Assembly: GCA_963930775.1 (NCBI GenBank)
Contig: OZ005702.1
Location: forward strand, 6,572,001 to 6,636,000
Length of the DNA stretch: 64,000 nucleotides
Source of the DNA: Cliona cf. orientalis
Lineage: Eukaryota; Porifera; Demospongiae; Clionaida; Clionaidae
Direction: 5' to 3'
Notes under the pieces: generated by a model
What the model saw: only the letters and a program-made list of their open reading frames with translations
Database searches by the model: none
Told to the model about the DNA's origin: nothing
Made by a program: the position numbers and the translations under genes
Shown here: positions 9,475 to 19,303 of the stretch, in pieces
How positions within the stretch are numbered: position 1 is the first letter of the stretch
Layout of the letters: every line of letters begins with the position of its first letter

Positions 9475-10595
9475 AGACATGAGACTTGGTATGGCAAATA
9501 TTAAATTTTATGGTTGGTTCAATTGTTGTATATTATAATATTATGTAATATTATCAAGTCAGGGGTGAATAAAAAGGCTGCATTTCATAATCATGTACTG
9601 TCCAGGCATTGAAGAGGCACAATGGGGATAACATCATGACAATGACCAGTGAACACATTAATTTTAGTCATTAATTAGTTACTGTTACAATTAATGTATC
9701 ATTAGACTGTAATAATAATATTATTATTATTATTATGGTTTTAATAAAACACCATTTAAAGCAGCTTCCATGTGTAGCCCATGTATATACCCCGGTAGCT
9801 TGTTTAATCTGACCGGCCACAGCCAACAATACCTGACACTATCATGTGCTGATGGCGTCTGTTGTAAGGAACCTTTGAAGTATTCCAAACGCAAGTAGTG
9901 TAACTACTTGTATAATATTATAATATTATTATGATAGGAATGATAGCTAGCATGCCCAGGATGAGGTTTCTAATGGCATAGCCAACATCTTGCATGCTGA
10001 CCAATAGTGTATACATGGTAAGTGATCGTCACACAGTTTGGTTGTAACTTGTGACACTACTGGTAAGGTATTTGCCACAATGTTAAAATTTAATACGTTT
10101 TGTCCATGCAGGCAGTCTGTGTTAGCCGGGTACTGACAATAGAGAATAGTGAGTTCTTGCACATGTGCACATCTCTGCTACATGACTTCCCATGCAATCT
10201 TGGTGATAGTCACGATAGGACTCATAAGGCCACTCCAAATAAATTTCCTGTTTCCTGTCCTGGAAACAACTAATGTAGTATGCGGGCGGGCGGTAAATCC
10301 CATTATTTACATAGTAGCAAGGCCTACAGGAAACACTTAAACTAATTAATTATCACTCACTTGAGGCAAGAACACTACGTGTACAAAAATAAATGCGGAT
10401 ATTGCATACATACAAAAGTACTAATAATGGAAAATTTGTGACATGCCAGAAAAGGATGCGGGCGGTGGACGGGAAACAGGAAATTTATTTGGAGTGGCCT
10501 AATAATAAATATTATTATTCATGAAAAAATTTGTATAACTTTTGCTAGGTTACAATAATCTTCCACACAGAGGTAAAAAGCACTTACAGGGAAGC

Positions 10596-11616
10596 CAGGG
10601 GCGGATCTAGGATTTTTAGTATGGTGGGGTTTGTAGATTTAATTGCGCGCGAAGCGCGCGAAATTTTTTGGCGACCACGCCCACTTTTTATGAGCCACGC
10701 CCACTTTTAGTCGCCACAGATGACCTAGTAACACTGCAGTAACCGAGGGGTCCGCAACGACCTAATTTGATTTCGAAATCACCTGATTTCAGGAATGGAT
10801 TTCCAGATTTCTGGTATGACTTCCTATATTTCCTGATTTCCAATTGATTTCTACATAATTTCTTTCTGAGAGCTGATTTCTAAGGTGATTTCTTGATTTC
10901 TATTGCGATTTCTTGATTTCAAATTGATTTCTCTCTGATTTCATGCATTTCCTTCAGATTTCTGTTTGATTTCTACATTGTTCACTAGTATCATGTAGTA
11001 GTGATGATCATGTTTATCACCATAGCATTTTAAAATCATTACTACAAATACCTATACTATACAGCATTAAAAGTCAATGCTATTTCGCAATTCAGTTTGA
11101 ACAGCTAGAGCGAGAGCTCGAGCATGGCAGCATAGACCACACCCCTTAAAGTGAGGGGGAGTGGCAAAATCAATTAAAAGTGGGTGGACCAAGGGGCGTG
11201 TCTACATTATACGTCGGATTTCTGGTCGACTTCTAGTGATTTCTTGATTGATTTCATGTGATTTCTATTGATTTCTCTGTTGATTTCCAGTGATTTCACT
11301 TGATTTCTGGGGAAGGTGTACGAGATTTCTTTCGTTGCGGACCCCTCGGCAGTAACACGCCTAGCACCACAGCTGACTCTTGTGGTCTACAGTAGATTAT
11401 TCATAGCTGAAGCCATGTTCAGGGTGTACCACTAACCACCGTGCACCACCTGTTGGTTTGAGGCCAATTATGTACTATACAGCTTGTCTGCTGCTAACCA
11501 TACAGTGGCAACTACAAGCTATAGTAAGCCTTGTATATAAGTGGTAGGGGCTGCTCAAAATCGTTTGGGGGGGTTGCAACTCCAGCAACCCCCCCCCCCC
11601 CCTAGATCCGCCCCTG
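10596..11616. mobile_element. hAT-like non-autonomous DNA transposon with 5-bp target duplication
   Basis: Terminal inverted repeats CAGGGGCGGATCTAG / CTAGATCCGCCCCTG bound the element. The target duplication GAAGC lies at 10591-10595 and 11617-11621. Two paralogous sites (24397-24401 and 30673-30677) are empty and carry one GAAGC, which proves insertion. It has no transposase. A palindromic GCGCGCGAAGCGCGCG lies 49 bases from the left end. The nested element (10743-11349) removed, it is about 410 bp. Assignment to the hAT5-type group (5-bp target duplications) is an inference from the ends. Confidence 0.85.
10743..11349. mobile_element. Nested 607-bp element with perfect 18-bp inverted ends and GATTTCT repeats
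   Basis: The ends are perfect inverted copies, CCGAGGGGTCCGCAACGA, flanked by a 6-bp duplication CAGTAA (10737-10742 and 11350-11355). Much of the inside is degenerate direct repeats of TGATTTC(T) at about 10760-10985 and 11210-11330, around a unique centre. It has no coding capacity. It sits inside the 10596-11616 element, so it is the younger of the two. Confidence 0.85.
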
Positions 11617-12196
11617 GAAGCATATAGCATACAAGCAGTGTCGCTAAGATGACTAGCAACAGTAAATAGCTTATGAGTACAGGATAGCGCGGAGGCAGCC
11701 AGAAAACCTTGTAGACAGTCTGACTAGTCCACCACCTTGATCTGTAACAAACAGCAATCATTATATTTCGGAAATAGTGCATATAGCAGGAACTCATTTT
11801 AGTGATTTTTTTAAATTTAACATTCTATTTAAATTTTATTCGAAAATATTGAAATTCGCAGGTACAATTTTTAGCAAAAATTAGGCAAATCGCTAATTTC
11901 ACTAAATTTTGTACCTGCAAATAGAAGTGTCCTTAAATTATTATGGTGTGAAACTTACTTATAATTAAGATGGCAGCTCTGATTCCCATGTATCTCTCGC
12001 CCATCCTGTAGCTGCACGTAGGCACTGTTATCTCGTGCACTATACTGTCCCTGTCCAGTCGGTGACTCCAAACTCGGCCTGTGCTTACTGAAGACCCACT
12101 GCTGCTGTGGGTGCTGAACATGGTGTGATGTATGTGTCCACTGAAGATGAAGCGTGTGCCGTTTAAAGATGATAGGATTTTTGTTTTAATGTTGAT

Positions 12197-12360
12197 CTAC
12201 TGCAAACTAAAGATTCCGTATGAGACACTACCGTGTATCTGAAAGTGTTGACTCTCTGTAAACATGACAGTATGGTACCAAACAAGTGCAGTAATCGTAC
12301 AATGTACACAGTTATGCATAACATGAAATTTAGTTGGTTGGTATTTCAATTTGGCAATAG
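12197..12360. repeat. Inverted fragment of phosphoesterase intron 4
   Basis: The reverse complement matches about 25846-26016 (intron 4 of copy B): TCTGAAAGTGTTGACT and AATCGTACAATGTACACA are shared. The orientation is opposite to the adjoining exon 5 fragment, so copy A1 was broken by an inversion or deletion here. Confidence 0.7.
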
Positions 12361-12435
12361 CTACTAGCTGCATGTACGTATTAAATATACACAAGTATAG
12401 TGAGCTGCTGGTTAGTACAGTGCGCATGCGGATTA

Positions 12436-12756
12436 GTCTGGGGTACCAGCCCCTTCGCACTGAGACGTTGTGCTCATGTCTGGAATGTGGACATGGCCAA
12501 TCAGATCACAGTGTGGTCTAGCGCGTGACCGCCATGTGCAGTACTTGCTCGCGATCGGCTTTGAATCGCGCCAGTACATATATGATCATCAAGTTGGCGC
12601 GTGCGCGATGATTTTCATGATTTTGGTTAGAAGCCACTGGAGTTGCGGTCCACAACGTAGTAAAAATTACATTCACAACATTCCACTTGCACAAGAGTAG
12701 TATAGGGATGTTACCAGACCCTTCCTCTCTCTTGCGAAGGGCATGGTACCCCAGAC
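12436..12756. mobile_element. MITE, TA-flanked
   Basis: The inverted ends TAGTCTGGGGTACCA..CCCTTCGCA are matched at the right (TGCGAAGGGCATGGTACCCC then AGACTA), with one small difference. TA lies at 12434-12435 and 12757-12758. It carries no coding sequence. Confidence 0.65.
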
Positions 12757-13019
12757 TACATGCGGATATGAACGTAGCACCGAACTTTGAACCTATATAA
12801 TAATAATAATTATGCAATTGTGGCATAGACCACACCCCTCACTGCCCAGCTGCTCGAACTCACCGTGTAATGGCGACTTTCTCGCTCTGCTCGAACGTCG
12901 AATCTACCATAACTTACCATTGGCCACCCTTGTTTGTGCACACGGCAGTGACCAATCGTGACTCGAGCCTTCTGAACTTGTGAAGAGCGCATCTTTTGCC
13001 GCTGAATAATAAATAATTT
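12757..13019. other. Spacer before lectin 4
   Basis: No gene is seen. It is locally less AT-rich than its surroundings. Confidence 0.4.
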
Positions 13020-13227
13020 GGTTGGTAGTCAAAGGGTTCGACGTTCATAATAATTTTACTCTCACATTAAAGAGACGGTATATTCAGCGGCCACACCCAC
13101 TCCCGGGGGGTGACCTTACAAGTTGAAAAAATCGCCTGTCCCGGCTATACTGAATAATATCTTTAGCGAGCTAGCTAGCTAACAGTTTGAGGACTATACC
13201 GTGAGACTCGGCGGCACTGTATCAAAT
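13020..13227 (+). promoter_or_regulatory. Conserved 5' block of lectin gene 4, diverged
   Basis: Shares AAAGGGTTCGACGTTCATA, CCACACCCACT, CCTTACAAGTTGAAAA and AACAGTTTGAGGACTATA with the blocks before lectins 1 and 2. The TATA-like TTATAAG has become TTACAAG (13116-13122). It is about 50 bases longer than in genes 1 and 2. Confidence 0.5.
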
Positions 13228-13752
13228 ATGTCAGGTCCTATTGGATATATCTTTCACCAGCCAAGTGGAAAACTAATTCACCCAAAAGGTGGTTCACACG
13301 ACCCTCATAATAATACTCGTTTGGTCGTTCACAGCGATAGAAATGATCCAACCAGACTTCAAGTTCGATTTGTGCCAGTTCAAAGCCCTGAGGGCTACTT
13401 TGGATTTATCGAGCATGTATCAAGTGGCAAAATCATCCACCCTTCAGGAGGCAGTGTTAAACCTGGAAATGATACACATCTGGTCTACCACGAAGATAGA
13501 CACCACGGTGCACTATTTGAATTTGATGAAGAGGATTATGTTATCAAGCACATAAGTGGAAAGATTTGGCATCCACGTGGAGGATCAGCTAATCCAAAGA
13601 ATGACACTAAATGTGTTCTCCACAGTGATCAGCATGATGCTGCAAAGTTCTATTTTGGTGACATAAGTGGGAAACCTATATCTCCCTACCCTTCCGCAAA
13701 TCTCGGTGGGAGTGGTCAACTAATCTCACAAGTATCTGTATCTGAACATTGA
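13228..13752 (+). CDS. MytiLec-type beta-trefoil lectin 4
   Basis: 174 residues from the conserved MSGPIGY ATG at 13228. The frame is open a few codons upstream without an ATG. Sites read HSDRN, HEDRH and HSDQH, so two of three keep H-x-D-x-H. The protein is close to lectin 1 apart from ESPEGYFGF between repeats 1 and 2. It lacks a signal peptide and ends in a Ser-rich tail (SVSEH). AATAAA lies at 13950-13955. Its downstream flank is the second copy of the block that follows lectin 3. Confidence 0.8.
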   Translation: MSGPIGYIFHQPSGKLIHPKGGSHDPHNNTRLVVHSDRNDPTRLQVRFVPVQSPEGYFGFIEHVSSGKIIHPSGGSVKPGNDTHLVYHEDRHHGALFEFDEEDYVIKHISGKIWHPRGGSANPKNDTKCVLHSDQHDAAKFYFGDISGKPISPYPSANLGGSGQLISQVSVSEH

Positions 13753-14252
13753 GTAAAGAGGTTGAAATTCTATTAGAACTGAGTGACAAGGCAACCATAG
13801 TATAGCTTTATATATATTATTCTTGGCTAAGACATGCACTATAGAAAAAGCATTGCTTCTGTTATTAAAATTAATACATATCTATAGATACCAAGTAGCA
13901 GTTTGCTTCTCTGTTGTGAGCTAATCAGTGAGGTATTAAACCTAACTTGAATAAAATTCAGCCACCTGAGTCCTCTGCAGGTATTGAGAGACAATCTATG
14001 ACAGATAGCTTACTGATTAGCTATAGCAGTACAGCTGCAGCTGGCTAACTAGTAACTACTGTCCTAGCGCAAACCATGGGTATGGTTATGGTTGCCTAAT
14101 GACGTTACTTCTTAAAGTTTCACGCCCTGTCATGCAGGGGTGAAGTCAGAGACAATTAATTTTGACGACATCGACTGTCAGCTTACATCAGTACAGCTAC
14201 AGCTGGCTAACCAGTAACCACTGTCCTAGCTAGTGGAAGTTCTTGCACTGGC
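13753..14252. other. 3' region of lectin 4 and spacer
   Basis: Probable 3' UTR with AATAAA at 13950-13955, then a spacer matching 9030-9129. Confidence 0.5.
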
Positions 14253-14623
14253 AGGGTTTCATCCAGTGGGGGGGGGGGGGGGGGGGGGGGGGAGCTTCTC
14301 CCCCAAAACATCTAGCTCCCCCCCCTCCACCCCCACCCCCCACCCAAAGAGGAAAAAAAAAGAAAAAGGGAAAGGAGAGAGAGAAAGATAGAGAGCTAGA
14401 GGTGGAGGAGGAAGGGGAGTGTGTTATTTTTTGGGCTGCAGTGCAAGTGATTGGAAATCCCTTAGTTAATTAAGAGCACTAGATAAAACCATGTAGTATC
14501 TCAGTGACATCCTAAAATACATCTTAATCAATATCAACGGTTAATGGGGGAGGGGGCCGGGGACACGGAGTGTAAAATTGCCACGCCCACTTCTCCTCCA
14601 AAACTTTTTTCTGGATGAAACCT
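14253..14623. mobile_element. MITE-like element with purine-rich core, second copy
   Basis: Same inverted ends as 9130-9474, with longer G and C runs (G-run at about 14268-14291). It was copied with the segmental duplication rather than inserted separately. Confidence 0.65.
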
Positions 14624-15469
14624 AGACTGGGTATGGTAAAATTAAAATTTTGTGGTTGATTCAATTGTTGTATGTATATATGTATGTAACACTATCAAGT
14701 CAGGGACCGGTGAATTCAAGGCTGCATTAAATTTCATAATCATGGGCATTGAAGAGGCACAATGGGGATATATAACATCATGACAGTGACCAGTGCACAC
14801 ATAAATTCTAGTCATTAGTTACTGTTACAATTATTAATGCATCATCAGACTGTAATAATAATAATATTATGGTTTAATATATAGTAAACACCATTGAAAG
14901 CAGCTTCCATGTGTGCAGCCCATGCATGCATATCACTTGGTTAATCTGACCAGCTACAGCCAACAATACCTGACACTATCATGTGCTGATGGAGCAAACA
15001 CGTCTGCTGTAAGGAACTTTTGAAGCATTCCAAACGCAAGTATAGTGTAGCTACTTGTATAATATAATATTATTATTATGATAGAAACGATAGCTAGCAT
15101 GCCCAGGATGAGGTTTCTAATGGCATAGCCAACATCTTGCATGCTGAGCAATAGTGTATGGTAAGTGGTCGTCACAGAGTTTGGTTGTAACTTGTGACAC
15201 TACTGGTAAGGTGTTCACCACAATCTTAAAAATGAATTTTGTAAATGCAGGCAGTTAGGTACTGACAATAGAGAATAGTGAATTTCTTGCACATGTGCGG
15301 CACATCTCTGCCACATGACTTCTCGTGCAATCTTGGTGATAGTATAGGACTCATAAAATAATATTATTATTATTCATGAAAAAAATTGTATAACTTTTGC
15401 TAATTAATAATTAACTGCCTAATTGAAACTAATGTTCATTTACACAATGTCAGAAGGTGGATGTCTTAC

Positions 15470-15638
15470 TTTTAAGTATAAATCCTGCCATTGTTGATGC
15501 GATGCTCTGTATCCATTTGAGAACACATCTCCTAGCAGGACTACAACATCAGGAGGAGAGGAGAGGGAGGACATCACATAGGAGATGGACTGCCTTAGGT
15601 ATCGATCAGCATCCCACCTTGCAAACCACCACTCATCA
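15470..15638 (-). pseudogene. MPPE1-like metallophosphoesterase, isolated exon 2 (copy A2)
   Basis: Encodes DEWWFARWDADRYLRQSISY and the metal-binding LLGDVFSNG. The acceptor TACAG and donor GTAAGA are kept, and it carries a 3-base in-frame insertion (WQDLYLK for WQDYLK). No exons 3-6 follow: 80 bases downstream the sequence is already the C-terminal tail region. It is a stranded exon unless used by splicing from the distant exon 1. Confidence 0.75.
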
Positions 15639-17330
15639 CTGTACAAGATCAGCGAAACAAGAGCACACAATTACATGTAGTAGGGTGATGTATTATGCAG
15701 TGTACATAATGAGCAAGTGAACATGTGAACTTAAGTGCAGAACCATCTCCACTACATGCATGCATGACTCCTGCGTGTGTATGTTTGTTCAGTATTGAAC
15801 TACATACCACCTAGCTCCCTCCACTGCAAAAGATTGTGCACGTACCAATCCTTTCTAGTAAATGTGATACACAAAAGCAGCTCCCCCCAGGCAGGAGTGA
15901 GCACATGGTTTTGAATAAGGTTACTTCTGATCAATTGATACTTGAAACTAATTTCCTATCCACATGCATAATTTACTACATATATAATAACTATATGTAG
16001 GTGGAATACACCAGAAAGTCAGCCAGTCAGACATTGGTACATAATATTCCAATAGAACGTCAAATAAACATTAGCCCTAGAGCATGCATGTGAACAAACA
16101 AATTTGACCCTTGCATACTTGGAAAAGAGAAGATGAAATTCTTTTATGCTATTGTATAGTGCTGTGAGAAAGCTAGGTCAGCAGTCATCAGGATCTGTTG
16201 TGCTCTAGAAGCACATTTTGATCGGATTAGTAGCAATCTTATCAAAGGATAGTCCCATTCAAATTATGCGCCATCATAAGTCCTTTAAAATAGGCACTTG
16301 AGCGCTTCGACTCGCAACTAGGTATTTTGAAATTCATTTCAAATTATGTGCCTACGCACTAGATAACTGTATACGTATCATTGGTGAGTTAGGGTCTACG
16401 GTTCACGATCCACGGTTCACCCATGTCATAAGAGGCAAGAAGTGTACAAAATACTGTTACAGTACTGAGATTTCCTCAAATGCGTAACCAACACAACAAC
16501 TTGCTTAGTACTAAACCCACATTAGAATATAGTTGTAACAAATACTGTGATCTGATTGGACACTCAGAGGTCTCTATTCCTCATGGAGACCTACAGGTTT
16601 TTATAGAGACCTACAAGTTTCATAGATACCTACAAGTAGAGCCAAGGGCAAAGAAAATGCACAATGCAACAGTTTCCTAGTCCTCAGGTCAACTACCATG
16701 GTTACAGTTTCTATATTCTAAATCAATTAGAGACCTCGTCCAATGGTCTCTACGCTTTTAAGAAACCATCAGGCCCTTAGTAGCACCCTCGCTGCGCTTG
16801 GGATGCTACGGCCCAGTGCCTTTGTGTCTCTTAAAATGCGTAGAGACCTTGCACTCGGTCTCTAACTATTATTTAAAGTATGTTGTTTACGGAACAAGTA
16901 TAGTAAGCTGTTTATATACAACCCCTATATAGATGAAAGCAAGCAAGAGGTAGTCCCAAACTAAAGCAAATCCATGTTGATTTTGAAAGTGTAAATTGAT
17001 TGTTATTAAAGTGCATTCCCATTGAGAAATGTAAATCAGACTACATGCAGTACAAAAGGTCCAAATAAAAGTTGTCTATTGAGACTACAATATTATTACA
17101 ATGTGTTTAAAGTAGATAGGCATAGTGTAGGCATCTACATTGTGTTGTACTAGAGCAGTATACTAGTAATTCCAGAGGGGTGTTGATCCTGTCTGTATAA
17201 ACACATGAAAGCTATCACCAACGATTACCTGAATGCATACTTAGTCGAGTAGCATATCGCGAAATAAACAAAAAACATTCCTAGTCTAGTTGGAGTAAAC
17301 TATATTAAAAGAAATAGGACTATGTGCATG
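15639..17330. other. Spacer before membrane-protein gene 1
   Basis: Made of sequence repeated upstream of the other membrane-protein genes (e.g. CAGGATCTGTTGTGCTCTAG and GGTCCAAATAAAAGTT). It holds a hairpin element at 16727-16865. No gene is seen. Confidence 0.6.
16727..16865. mobile_element. Short hairpin (MITE-like) element
   Basis: Starts TTAGAGACC and ends GGTCTCTAA. Inner parts also pair (GGTCTCTACG with GCGTAGAGACC, and CTTTTAAGA with TCTTAAAA). It is absent at the matching place upstream of the other membrane-protein genes. Confidence 0.55.
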
Positions 17331-17333
17331 CTA

Positions 17334-17378
17334 TGACTCAGTGAGCTACAAGGACACAGTCTGTGAGGGTATATAAAG
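17334..17378 (+). promoter_or_regulatory. AP-1-like site and TATA box of membrane-protein gene 1
   Basis: TGACTCA at 17334-17340 matches the AP-1 consensus. TATATAAAG at 17370-17378 is 50 bases before the ATG. The surrounding ~150 bases are conserved in all five copies. Confidence 0.6.
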
Positions 17379-17419
17379 AGAGAAGATAATTACATTTCAA
17401 ATACTAAGTCGGAATAATA

Positions 17420-19303
17420 ATGCTTCAAACAACAAAATTAATGCATAATAATATTATTATTATACGCTTATTTATAATCTTGATAATTGAAGTGAACACA
17501 ATATCAGCAGTAGACGTCAATTCAAATGTGATCACAATAGCAGCAACACAGAAAGTCATCTCTTATTCAACTGAAGATTCAAGTACTGAATCGCAGCTGC
17601 TCTGTTCTTCTTTAAAGGTGAGCCCACTTCGCTGTGGTCAAGATGGACGTGGACTACGATTGCCTTATGAACACTGTGCAACTTTCAATGAGGAAACAAA
17701 CCTGTTGTCCATTTTCAATTGCCCATATTTTCAATTCGATAAATATGGATCTCATAATATATTATTGCAGCTGCCACTAAATCTCAGTCAGCTCAACGAT
17801 TACATGTGCAGTCCACTGAATAGAAAAGGGTACTTATGCAGTGAGTGTGCCGATGGCTTTGGTCCCTCAGTGACCTCATTTGGTTACAGATGCGCCAACT
17901 GTACTGATACCTTATATGGAGTGCCACTTTTTCTGTTTCTAGAGTTTGTTCCAATCACGGTATTCTACATTATCTGCTTAGCTTTTCAGATCAGCGTAAC
18001 TTCAGCTCCAATGCCCTGCTTTATCATGTATGCCCAGATTATTGTCGTTACATTTGATTTTACTGCTACGAATACTCCAGTGCTAGATAAGATAATTCCA
18101 AGAGATAATTTGGATCACAGACTGGACATAAAAATTATATTGGCACTTTATAGAGTGTTCAATCTCGACTTTGGTCATTATCTTTTACCACCTTATTGCT
18201 TGAGTAGTAAGCTTAAATTCATTCATGAAGCTTATCTTGGATACATTTCTGCCTTCTACCCACCTCTACTGATACTTTTGACGTGGATTTGTATTGAATT
18301 ACATGGTCGTAATTTCAGACCACTGGTGTGGCTGTGGAGACCATTCCACAGATGCTTTGTTCGACTTCGAAGAGGTTGGGACACTAAGAGTGACATCATT
18401 GATGTATTCACTACATTTCTTCTCCTATCATGTGGCAAGATTTTGTATCAGACACTGTTACTGTTTAACCGTGACGAAATTCTAAACATTAGTCTGTCGG
18501 GACATTACTTCACATCCTATCAGTGTCTAGCCGATCAAAGTATTTCTTACGGAAGCACATACCATCTTTTGTTTGCAATTCCTTCCGTGCTAATTTTCCT
18601 CATATGTACCATTTTACCACTCTTGCTGTTGCTCCTTTACCCAATTAGAACATTTCGATCATGCCTGTCAAAATGGCATCTCAATTCCATTGCTCTAAAC
18701 ATCTTTACTGAGAAAGTTTATGGTTGCTATAGAAATGGTCTACATGGAAGACGAGATATGAGGTGCTTTTCAGGTCTTTATTTCATTCTGAGAATTATGC
18801 CTTTCCTGATCAAATTAATCGTACAGCCATTCAGTATTTTCTATGCAACTATCCATTGGTACTACTCTGGTACAGTTTTCTTTGCCATTGCCCTCATTGT
18901 GGGAATTACCAAGCCATACAAGAGAGCGTACATGAATTATTTGGATACTCTGATACTTTCTAACCTGGCACTCCTTTATTACACTTTCGTATATGGAGCA
19001 CACATGCTACTATCAATAAGGATACTACTTACAATCCCAATTTTAGTGTTTATTACTTATATGATCATTAAAACAATAAAAATAGGTAGATCTCTACCAC
19101 AGTGCACTTGTTTTAAGCTTGTAATGCGTAAGATTATCTCCTTAAAAACAGTGACTTTTTCCAGTAAAGAAGAGCAGCAGTTTACCATCGACAGTCCAAC
19201 AGCAGCACAGCCACTGATTGAACCAACTTCCACTACACTCAATTATGGCTCATGTGACAACATTATTAGTGAAGATCACCAAACACAACAGTTTCTGGTT
19301 TAA
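17420..19303 (+). CDS. Cysteine-rich multi-pass membrane protein 1
   Basis: 627 residues, one exon. A hydrophobic N-terminus (residues about 10-30, IRLFIILIIEVNTISA) is a likely signal peptide. An extracellular region to about 165 ends in a cysteine-rich motif (C130, then GYLCSECADGFGPS and GYRCANC), like small EGF- or receptor-type cysteine modules. About eight hydrophobic segments follow, starting at about 168-190. A basic stretch and a Ser/Thr-rich cytoplasmic tail end in EDHQTQQFLV. I know this general type (Cys-rich motif followed by several membrane helices) from sponge genomes but have no function for it; a receptor or transporter role is a guess. First of five tandem copies. Confidence 0.8.
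   Translation: MLQTTKLMHNNIIIIRLFIILIIEVNTISAVDVNSNVITIAATQKVISYSTEDSSTESQLLCSSLKVSPLRCGQDGRGLRLPYEHCATFNEETNLLSIFNCPYFQFDKYGSHNILLQLPLNLSQLNDYMCSPLNRKGYLCSECADGFGPSVTSFGYRCANCTDTLYGVPLFLFLEFVPITVFYIICLAFQISVTSAPMPCFIMYAQIIVVTFDFTATNTPVLDKIIPRDNLDHRLDIKIILALYRVFNLDFGHYLLPPYCLSSKLKFIHEAYLGYISAFYPPLLILLTWICIELHGRNFRPLVWLWRPFHRCFVRLRRGWDTKSDIIDVFTTFLLLSCGKILYQTLLLFNRDEILNISLSGHYFTSYQCLADQSISYGSTYHLLFAIPSVLIFLICTILPLLLLLLYPIRTFRSCLSKWHLNSIALNIFTEKVYGCYRNGLHGRRDMRCFSGLYFILRIMPFLIKLIVQPFSIFYATIHWYYSGTVFFAIALIVGITKPYKRAYMNYLDTLILSNLALLYYTFVYGAHMLLSIRILLTIPILVFITYMIIKTIKIGRSLPQCTCFKLVMRKIISLKTVTFSSKEEQQFTIDSPTAAQPLIEPTSTTLNYGSCDNIISEDHQTQQFLV

Larger units (their letters stand above)
8320..10590. repeat. 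Segmental duplication, copy 1 (partner 13228-15390)
   Basis: The order lectin - lectin 3' UTR - purine-rich MITE - AT-rich spacer - phosphoesterase 3' tail region is repeated with the same orientation at 13228-15390. Stretches such as ATGCCCAGGATGAGGTTTCT (9952 and 15100) are identical. The copies diverge by many small indels. Confidence 0.7.
10588..12195 (-). pseudogene. MPPE1-like metallophosphoesterase, decayed 3' exons (copy A1)
   Basis: Exon 5 is partial (11959 to about 12195) and still encodes FSGHIHH and SYRMGERYMG; its donor GTAAGT is at 11953-11958. Exon 6 (start 11741) encodes the C-terminal membrane segment but has an 8-base insertion near its start compared with the other copies, which shifts the frame. 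It is then split by a transposon (10596-11616) a few bases before its end. Upstream of exon 5 the gene is cut off, and an inverted intron piece follows at 12197-12360. Exons 1-4 are missing. The copy cannot make the enzyme. Confidence 0.8.
13228..15390. repeat. Segmental duplication, copy 2 (partner 8320-10590)
   Basis: See the matching order of elements in copy 1. This copy ends near 15390, where the sequence jumps from the phosphoesterase tail region straight to exon 2 (15470), so exons 3-6 were deleted here. Confidence 0.7.

Noticed and set aside
10760..11330. CRISPR-like or satellite array of GATTTCT repeats
   Set aside because: Units are very short and irregular without spacers, and the whole lies between transposon ends in a eukaryotic genome.
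13201..13227. Upstream start of lectin 4
   Set aside because: The frame is open but begins with GTG and has no ATG before 13228.
14243..14473. Gly- and Lys/Glu-rich frame over the purine tract
   Set aside because: It is a translation of homopolymer and GA repeats in a MITE.
15780..15850. Possible extra phosphoesterase exon (TGGAGGGAGCTAGGTGG on the minus strand)
   Set aside because: Exon 1 joins exon 2 in phase without it, and no family motif is encoded.
18256..18438. Antisense frame repeated in each membrane-protein copy (MPHDRRRNVVNT type)
   Set aside because: It is a shadow of the conserved coding strand; its conservation follows from the sense protein.
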